Shown piece by piece: positions 59,334-64,000 of a stretch of DNA of 64,000 nucleotides (its first letter is position 1; every line of letters starts with the position of its first letter). The notes under the pieces were generated by a model that was given only the letters and a program-made list of their open reading frames with translations, had not been told where the DNA came from and made no database searches. The stretch spans positions 706,623 to 770,622 of the forward strand of contig SRUQ01000003.1 in assembly GCA_004791255.1 (NCBI GenBank), in the 5' to 3' direction. The stretch is from a bacterium M00.F.Ca.ET.205.01.1.1 (lineage in GTDB: Bacteria; Pseudomonadota; Alphaproteobacteria; Rhizobiales; Rhizobiaceae). The translations under genes were made by a program, and so were the position numbers.

Positions 59334-60308
59334 ATGACCACCAAGCACGCGCCAGTCCTCATCATCGGTTCCGGCCCGGCCGGCTACACAGCCGCCATCT
59401 ACGCCGCCCGCGCCATGCTGAAGCCGATGCTGGTCGCCGGCCTGCAGCAGGGCGGCCAGCTGATGATCACCACCGACGTCGAGAATTATCCCGGCTTCGC
59501 CGACCCGATCCAAGGTCCGTGGCTGATGGAGCAGATGCTCAAGCAAGCCGAACATGTCGGCACCGACATCGTCAACGACATCATCACCGAGGTCGATCTC
59601 AATGTGCGGCCCTTCCGCGCGACCGGCGATTCCGGTACCACCTACACCGCCGACGCGCTGATCATCGCCACCGGCGCGCAGGCAAAGTGGCTCGGCATCC
59701 CGACCGAACAGACCTTCATGGGTTTCGGCGTGTCGGCCTGCGCCACCTGCGACGGCTTCTTCTACCGCGGCAAGGACGTTGCGGTGGTCGGCGGCGGCAA
59801 TTCGGCGGTCGAGGAGGCGCTCTATCTGTCTAACCTCGCCAAGAGCGTGACGGTCATCCATCGGCGCTCGGACTTCCGCGCCGAGCGCATCCTGCGCGAG
59901 CGGCTGTTGAAGAAGGAGAATGTTCGCGTCATCTGGGACACGATCGTCGATGAGATCACCGGCCGTCCCGGCAAGGCGCCGCTGCCGCCTTCGGTCGAAG
60001 GGCTGAAGCTCAGGCATGCGGCGACCGGCGCCGAGACCCATCTCAAGGTCGACGGCGTGTTCGTGGCGATTGGCCATGCGCCGGCGGTCGAGCTGTTCGT
60101 CGGCAAGCTGAAGCAGAAGCCGAACGGCTATCTATGGACGGCGCCGGATTCGACCCGCACCGACGTGCCCGGCGTGTTCGCGGCCGGCGACGTGACCGAC
60201 GATATTTACCGCCAGGCGGTGACCGCGGCGGGGCTCGGCTGCATGGCCGCGCTCGAGGCGGAAAAGTATCTGGCCGGCATCGAGGTGCACCGCGAGGCGG
60301 CGGAATAA
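59334..60308 (+). CDS. trxB: Thioredoxin-disulfide reductase
   Basis: 324 aa from ATG 59334. FAD-binding LIIGSGPAGYTAAIYAARA, the redox-active CATC (C136, C139) in VSACATCDGFFYRG, NADPH-binding VVGGGNSAVEEALYLS and the C-terminal FAD motif VFAAGDVTDDIYRQAVTAAG. Transfers electrons from NADPH to thioredoxin in the cytoplasm. Followed after 89 bp by lsrB on the same strand, as in other rhizobia. Confidence 0.97.
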   Translation: MTTKHAPVLIIGSGPAGYTAAIYAARAMLKPMLVAGLQQGGQLMITTDVENYPGFADPIQGPWLMEQMLKQAEHVGTDIVNDIITEVDLNVRPFRATGDSGTTYTADALIIATGAQAKWLGIPTEQTFMGFGVSACATCDGFFYRGKDVAVVGGGNSAVEEALYLSNLAKSVTVIHRRSDFRAERILRERLLKKENVRVIWDTIVDEITGRPGKAPLPPSVEGLKLRHAATGAETHLKVDGVFVAIGHAPAVELFVGKLKQKPNGYLWTAPDSTRTDVPGVFAAGDVTDDIYRQAVTAAGLGCMAALEAEKYLAGIEVHREAAE

Positions 60309-60397
60309 GCCACTGGAAAACTGTTAAAAAAGCGGCTTAGAAAGGCCGTGTAAAAGCCTGATTTTTCATTCAGACGCCAAACAGAACGAGGGGAATC

Positions 60398-61294
60398 ATG
60401 GCGTTGGACTGGGACAAGCTACGCGTGTTTCACGCTGCGGCGGAAGCGGGGTCGTTTACGCACGCGGCCGAGACTCTGCATCTGTCGCAATCGGCGATCT
60501 CGCGGCAGGTCAGCGCGCTTGAACACGATGTCGGCGTGCCGCTGTTCAATCGCCACGCCCGCGGGCTGGTGCTGACCGAGCAGGGCGAGATGCTGTTCCG
60601 CACGGCGCATGACGTGCTGATGAAACTCGAGACCATCAAGTCGCGCCTGACCGAGACCAAGGACCGGCCGTCCGGCGTGCTCAGGGTGACGACAACGGTG
60701 GGGCTGGGCGCCGGCTGGCTGACCGAGCGGGTGCAGGAATTCATCGAACTCTATCCCGAAGTCAGCCTGCAGCTGATCCTGGCCAACGAGGAGCTCGACC
60801 TCACCATGCGCCAGGCCGATTGCGCCATCCGGCTGCGCCAGCCGCAGCAGCCGGACCTGATCCAGCGCCGCCTGTTCACCGTGCATTTCCACCTCTACGC
60901 CTCGCCCGCCTACATCGCCAAGCACGGCAAGCCGGGTTCGGTGGCAGAGCTGAAGGCGCACCGCATTGTCACCTTCGGCGTTCCGGTGCCTTCGCATCTG
61001 TCGGAGCTGAACTGGCTGGAGACGGTCGGCGATTTCGAGGGCGGCCAGCGCGTGCCGTCGCTGCAGATCAACGACATCCTGTCGATCAAGCGCGCGGTGC
61101 AGGGCGGGGCCGGCATCGCCATGCTGCCCGACTATGTGATCTCCAAGGATTCCGGCCTGGTGCAGCTCCTGCCGGAGACCGAGGTGCCGTCCTTCGACAC
61201 CTATTTCGCCTATCCTGACGCGATGAAGAACCAGGCGAAGCTGCATGTGTTCCGCGACTTCATCATCGCCAAAGCGCGCAGTTGGTCCTACTGA
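60398..61294 (+). CDS. lsrB: LysR family regulator, LsrB/VtlR orthologue
   Basis: 298 aa from ATG 60398. LysR HTH (LRVFHAAAEAGSFTHAAETLHLSQSAISRQVSALEHDVG) and effector domain (GVLRVTTTVGLGAGWL, INDILSIKRAVQGGAGIAMLPDY). The position after trxB and the sequence character match LsrB of Sinorhizobium and VtlR of Brucella and Agrobacterium, regulators of redox balance, LPS synthesis, symbiosis or virulence sRNA genes. I count a single Cys in the whole protein (C142). The S. meliloti protein is reported from memory to use several effector-domain cysteines for redox sensing. Confidence 0.9.
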   Translation: MALDWDKLRVFHAAAEAGSFTHAAETLHLSQSAISRQVSALEHDVGVPLFNRHARGLVLTEQGEMLFRTAHDVLMKLETIKSRLTETKDRPSGVLRVTTTVGLGAGWLTERVQEFIELYPEVSLQLILANEELDLTMRQADCAIRLRQPQQPDLIQRRLFTVHFHLYASPAYIAKHGKPGSVAELKAHRIVTFGVPVPSHLSELNWLETVGDFEGGQRVPSLQINDILSIKRAVQGGAGIAMLPDYVISKDSGLVQLLPETEVPSFDTYFAYPDAMKNQAKLHVFRDFIIAKARSWSY

Positions 61295-61346
61295 GCCGGG
61301 GCTGGCGCGCCCCTTCATTCTCTTGCCGTCATGTCACTGCCGCCAG

Positions 61347-61844
61347 TCACTTCCGCCAGGGCGTCAGCCGAGGCAGCCAGCCGGGCACGTTGCTTCTGTA
61401 GGTTTCGTATTCTGCGCCGTAGCGGCGGGAAAGCGTCGGCTCCTCATAGAGCTTGACGAAGGTGACCATGGCAATGGCTGCGATGACGGCATAGGCGGCA
61501 AGCGTCCAGCTCGAAAACAGCAGCGCCTGGCCGAGGATGATCGACAGAACGGCGACATACATCGGGTTGCGGACATGGCGGTAGATCCCGCCGACCACCA
61601 GTTTCTCGGTCGGCGCGACGGGGGCCGGCGTGCCGAGGCCCTCGAGCGCGAAGCGGCCGAAGGCGTGCAGCAATGCCGCCACCGCGACCGCGATCAGGGC
61701 CCAGCCCAGCGGCACCAGGCCCGGCAGGCTCGACCACGGCAGGGTCCAGCGGTCGCTCAGCAGCCAGGGCACCAACCCGGCGACGACGCCAGGGGCCGCG
61801 ATGAAGAAAGCGGCACTGCCGGCGATCGCCGAAAGGGTCCGCAT
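61347..61844 (-). CDS. Isoprenylcysteine carboxyl methyltransferase (ICMT) family membrane protein
   Basis: 165 aa from ATG 61844 with GGAGG at 6-7-nt spacing. Four to five hydrophobic helices and the C-terminal family motif GIYRHVRNPMYVAVLSIILG followed by EEPTLSRRYGAEYETYRSNV, which bind SAM in ICMT/PEMT-like methyltransferases. Bacterial members methylate lipids or unknown substrates; prenylated proteins are not expected. Confidence 0.88.
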   Translation of the reverse strand: MRTLSAIAGSAAFFIAAPGVVAGLVPWLLSDRWTLPWSSLPGLVPLGWALIAVAVAALLHAFGRFALEGLGTPAPVAPTEKLVVGGIYRHVRNPMYVAVLSIILGQALLFSSWTLAAYAVIAAIAMVTFVKLYEEPTLSRRYGAEYETYRSNVPGWLPRLTPWRK

Positions 61845-62081
61845 AACTTGCCTCCGCACTTTTGGGCGACATGCCTTTGAAATAAACGCCTGCTGCCCTT
61901 TTGCACGTCATGGTGCAATTTCAACATTTTGGGGCGAAAACCGAGCGTCATTCGCGACTCCGTCGCGGCAATCGCGTCAATCTCACCCCGGTTTCGACGA
62001 TTTTGCTGGTCCTACTGGCTTTCGGAATGGGTTAGACCACAGCCTGCATCTTTTTGCATGCGTGTGTTGCAAAATAGATGC

Positions 62082-62110
62082 TTGTTTCTTGGGCATGATG
62101 AGCACATATA
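62082..62110 (+). promoter_or_regulatory. Candidate promoter of the small RNA gene
   Basis: TTGTTT (62082-62087) and CATATA (62105-62110) are separated by exactly 17 bp, with TATATAGATC continuing downstream. The predicted start is about 62117, just ahead of the first RNA stem. Other promoter-like hexamers are absent nearby. Confidence 0.6.
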
Positions 62111-62116
62111 TAGATC

Positions 62117-62231
62117 ATCTCCTGGGCGCGTTCTCCTCCCATTAGCGCCCTCGAGTGTTCCCCTCTGGAGGTTAGCCTTAACAGGCACTTCCATCAAACT
62201 CAGCCGGATCTTCGTTGATCCGGCTTTTTTG
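62117..62231 (+). ncRNA. Candidate trans-acting sRNA of the alpha-r14 (NfeR1-like) type
   Basis: About 115 nt from the predicted start to the end of the T-tract. Stem 1 is GGGCGC (62124-62129) with GCGCCC (62145-62150), exposing CTCCTCCC in its loop, an anti-Shine-Dalgarno motif characteristic of the rhizobial alpha-r14 sRNA family. A less stable middle hairpin contains CCCCTCTGGAGG and GAGTG/CACTT. The 3' end is a perfect intrinsic terminator: AGCCGGATC (62202-62210), loop TTCGTT, GATCCGGCT (62217-62225), then T5. No open frame of note. Family assignment is by motif and architecture recalled, not by covariance-model search. Confidence 0.72.
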
Positions 62232-62497
62232 TTTTCTGGACCCTGCCGGCGGGCACGAAAAGTCCATTAGAATTGCCTTGTAACAGTGACATGTAACATC
62301 GGGTAACATACCCAAGACGCTCGCCGCCTGCTAAGCAGAACATAGGACGCGGTGTGGTTCGGACGGGAGATGGGGGCATCACTCGCACGACCCGGGCTCA
62401 GGCGGCTACCGCGTCCGAACCTTTCTTCCGCCGAAGCTCGGCGGCCCGACATGCGGCGGACCTGCCGTTTCTCCTCCCCAGAAAACGGTCCGCAAAC

Positions 62498-62530
62498 AAA
62501 ACGGCGTCCGGTTCCCCGGGCGTCGTTTTT
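62498..62530. terminator. Bidirectional terminator between the sRNA locus and the EF-G paralogue
   Basis: AAAACGGCGTCCGG (62498-62511) pairs with CCGGGCGTCGTTTT (62516-62529), with two G-U wobbles, and is followed by T on the plus strand and by TTTTGTTT on the minus strand. It suits termination from both convergent sides. Confidence 0.75.
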
Positions 62531-62537
62531 GGTTTTT

Positions 62538-62565
62538 GTCCCCTCGAACCAGGATTCGAGGGGAC
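62538..62565. other. 11-bp perfect hairpin downstream of the EF-G paralogue
   Basis: GTCCCCTCGAA (62538-62548) pairs with TTCGAGGGGAC (62555-62565) around CCAGGA, 18 bp after the minus-strand stop. There is no T-tract on the minus strand, so it probably stabilises the mRNA 3' end or assists the terminator at 62498-62530. Confidence 0.6.
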
Positions 62566-62583
62566 GCTATGTCCAGATGGAAA

Positions 62584-64000
62584 TCAAGCAGCCTTGCCGT
62601 TGGCGTTCATCGCTTCGTCGGCGAGACGGCCGGTGAGTTCGGCCATATGGTCGAAGGCGGCGCGGTAGCTGGCGACGCCCGCCGTCGCCGAGCGCAGCTC
62701 GATGATCAAGTCGCCGATCTCGGCCTGCGGCATGGTCGCCTCGACGATATCCCATCCCGGCCAGTCGGGCCGTGCGTCATAGCCGAGGATCTGTCCGCGC
62801 CGCTGCGGGATCAGCGCTATGATCTTCGACGTCGCATCCGACGGGGTGACGATCTCGACCTTCATCACCGGTTCCAGCAGCACTGGCGAACAGGCGGCCA
62901 TACCTTCCTTCATCGCCAGCTTCGCCGCCATCTGGAAGGCCATGTCGGAGGAATCGACCGCATGGTAGGAACCGTCCGACAGGTTGACGGCGACATCGAC
63001 CACGGGAAAGCCGAGCGGGCCGGATTTCAGGTAGTCGCGGATGCCGGTCTCGACCGACTGGATGTAGGTCTTCGGCACGACACCGCCGGTGATGGTGTCG
63101 GTGAACTGGAAGCCGGAGCCGCGCGGCAGCGGCTTGATCTCGATCACCACGTCGCCGAACTGGCCGTGGCCGCCCGACTGCTTCTTATGGCGGCCGCGCT
63201 GCTGCGCCGGTTTGCGGATCGTCTCGCGGTAGGGTACGGCCGGGGCATGGCCCTCGACCGGGATCTGGTTCTTGCCCTCCAGCCGCTCGCGCACGACGCG
63301 CAGATGCATCTCGCCATGGCCTGACAGCACGGTCTCGGCCGAGTCCTGGTTGTGGCGCAGGCTGAGCGAGGGATCCTCCTCGGCCAGCCGCTGGATGGCA
63401 GCCGACATCTTGACCTCGTCCTTGCGCTCCTTCGGACGCAGCGCAAAGGCGAAGACCGGCTGCGGCGGCTCGAACTCGAACAGCGGCTTGATGCCGCCCT
63501 TGGCCGAGGTCAGCGTCTGGCCGGTCTTGACGTCGTCCAGCTTGCCCAGCGCCACGGTGTCGCCGGCCTTGGCGGCGGTGAGCTTGGCCTGGTCCTTGCC
63601 GAGCATCTTGTAGATGCCGGAGACTTTGGCGCTGTCACCGCCGGGCAGCCAGAGTTCCGAGCCGTCGACGACCTGGCCGGACAGGATGCGCGACACCGAC
63701 AGCTTGCCGCCATGCGGGGTGTGGATTGTCTTCATCACCTGGACCAGGGTGGCATTGCCATCGGCGGCGCCGAGCCGTTTGCGGGTCGCCTCGATGTCGG
63801 GCGCGTCATGGCGGATCGCCTTCAGGAGGCGCAGCACGCCGTTGCCTTTCTCGGCCGTGCCGATCAGCACCGGCGTCACCGCGCCGTCGCGCAGGTCGGC
63901 GGCGAGGTCGTCGAAGATGGCGTCCTTGGGCGGCTCGATCTCCTCGAGCAACTGCTCCATCAACTGGTCGTCATGGTCGGCCAGCGTCTCCAGCATGGAA
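62584..64000 (-). CDS. Elongation factor G-like protein, 3' part (runs off the window)
   Basis: About 472 C-terminal residues are present; the start and the G domain lie beyond 64000. Visible domains: the end of the G domain, domain II (LVQVMKTIHTPHGGKLSVSR), domain III (HNQDSAETVLSGHGEMHL), domain IV with SGGHGQFGDVVIEIKPL and GSGFQFTDTITGGVVP, and domain V (AEIGDLIIELRSATAG). Differences from canonical EF-G in domain IV and its isolated setting, with no rpsL-rpsG-tuf neighbours, fit the second EF-G paralogue (FusA2-like) found in many bacteria, which is thought not to replace FusA in translocation. Function of this group is unsettled. Confidence 0.85.
   Translation of the reverse strand, partial: SMLETLADHDDQLMEQLLEEIEPPKDAIFDDLAADLRDGAVTPVLIGTAEKGNGVLRLLKAIRHDAPDIEATRKRLGAADGNATLVQVMKTIHTPHGGKLSVSRILSGQVVDGSELWLPGGDSAKVSGIYKMLGKDQAKLTAAKAGDTVALGKLDDVKTGQTLTSAKGGIKPLFEFEPPQPVFAFALRPKERKDEVKMSAAIQRLAEEDPSLSLRHNQDSAETVLSGHGEMHLRVVRERLEGKNQIPVEGHAPAVPYRETIRKPAQQRGRHKKQSGGHGQFGDVVIEIKPLPRGSGFQFTDTITGGVVPKTYIQSVETGIRDYLKSGPLGFPVVDVAVNLSDGSYHAVDSSDMAFQMAAKLAMKEGMAACSPVLLEPVMKVEIVTPSDATSKIIALIPQRRGQILGYDARPDWPGWDIVEATMPQAEIGDLIIELRSATAGVASYRAAFDHMAELTGRLADEAMNANGKAA

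Noticed and set aside
1..64000. tRNA genes, rRNA, CRISPR arrays, complete insertion sequences or prophage genes
   Set aside because: No T-loop plus acceptor combination, no repeat-spacer periodicity, and no transposase, integrase or phage structural protein was recognised anywhere in the window.

Overview
The window looks like a chromosomal segment of a high-GC alphaproteobacterium of the order Hyphomicrobiales (Rhizobiales), most probably Mesorhizobium or a close relative. The reasons are the rhizobial-type DUF proteins (DUF2778, DUF1344, DUF3775, DUF3137), the trxB-lsrB neighbourhood, UvrB with long extra tails, a candidate alpha-r14-type small RNA, and several palindromic intergenic repeats of the kind dispersed through Mesorhizobium genomes. 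These assignments come from reading the sequence and recalling families; no database search was run. I found no rRNA, tRNA, CRISPR array, intact insertion sequence or prophage.

Left third (1-26.5 kb): uvrB and a DUF2778 peptidoglycan-type protein; an exported isoaspartyl-methyltransferase-like protein followed by a spermidine-synthase-like polytopic membrane protein, a hydrolase and a small membrane protein; an EF-hand secreted protein divergent from a CapA-like metallophosphatase; DUF3137, a frameshifted DUF2314 gene, SemiSWEET, DUF1344, an exported FAD oxidase, several membrane proteins of unknown function, and a lipid kinase. A tightly overlapping minus-strand operon (GMC oxidoreductase, enolase-superfamily dehydratase, 3-hydroxyisobutyrate-dehydrogenase-like reductase) looks like a sugar/sugar-acid catabolic unit.

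Middle third (26.5-49 kb): a less GC-rich pair of orphan genes; a thioesterase; two HxlR-type regulators, each divergent from a flavin or quinone reductase, with inverted-repeat candidate operators; a classical autotransporter with a 204-bp internal repeat; a DMT exporter; and a self-contained type I secretion locus in which an RTX/GH16 glycanase gene sits directly upstream of its ABC exporter and HlyD adaptor. Then come a CorC/HlyC-like protein, a LysR/alcohol-dehydrogenase divergent pair, an LssY-domain protein, two adjacent extensin-family paralogues, DUF3775 and a TPR protein.

Right third (49-64 kb): greA, then a heptose block. waaC, waaF and rfaD (hldD) run leftward; hldE, gmhA and gmhB run rightward; a family 2 glycosyltransferase follows. 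Together these encode the ADP-L-glycero-D-manno-heptose pathway plus two heptosyltransferases for the LPS inner core. The two arms are separated by a solitary Phd-type antitoxin (toxin apparently lost), a frameshifted gene and a LysE exporter. The end holds an Lrp regulator, trxB-lsrB, an isoprenylcysteine-methyltransferase-like membrane protein, a candidate sRNA gene with promoter and terminator, and the 3' part of an EF-G paralogue running off the window.

The observations most worth following up are: the candidate alpha-r14 sRNA; two copies of a palindromic element with compensatory changes in their stems, one of which supplies the stop codons of both greA and waaC; the UvrB tail repeats; the RTX-GH16/T1SS unit; two single-base frameshifts; a possible structured RNA near 21.1-21.5 kb; and an altered zinc loop in GmhB.
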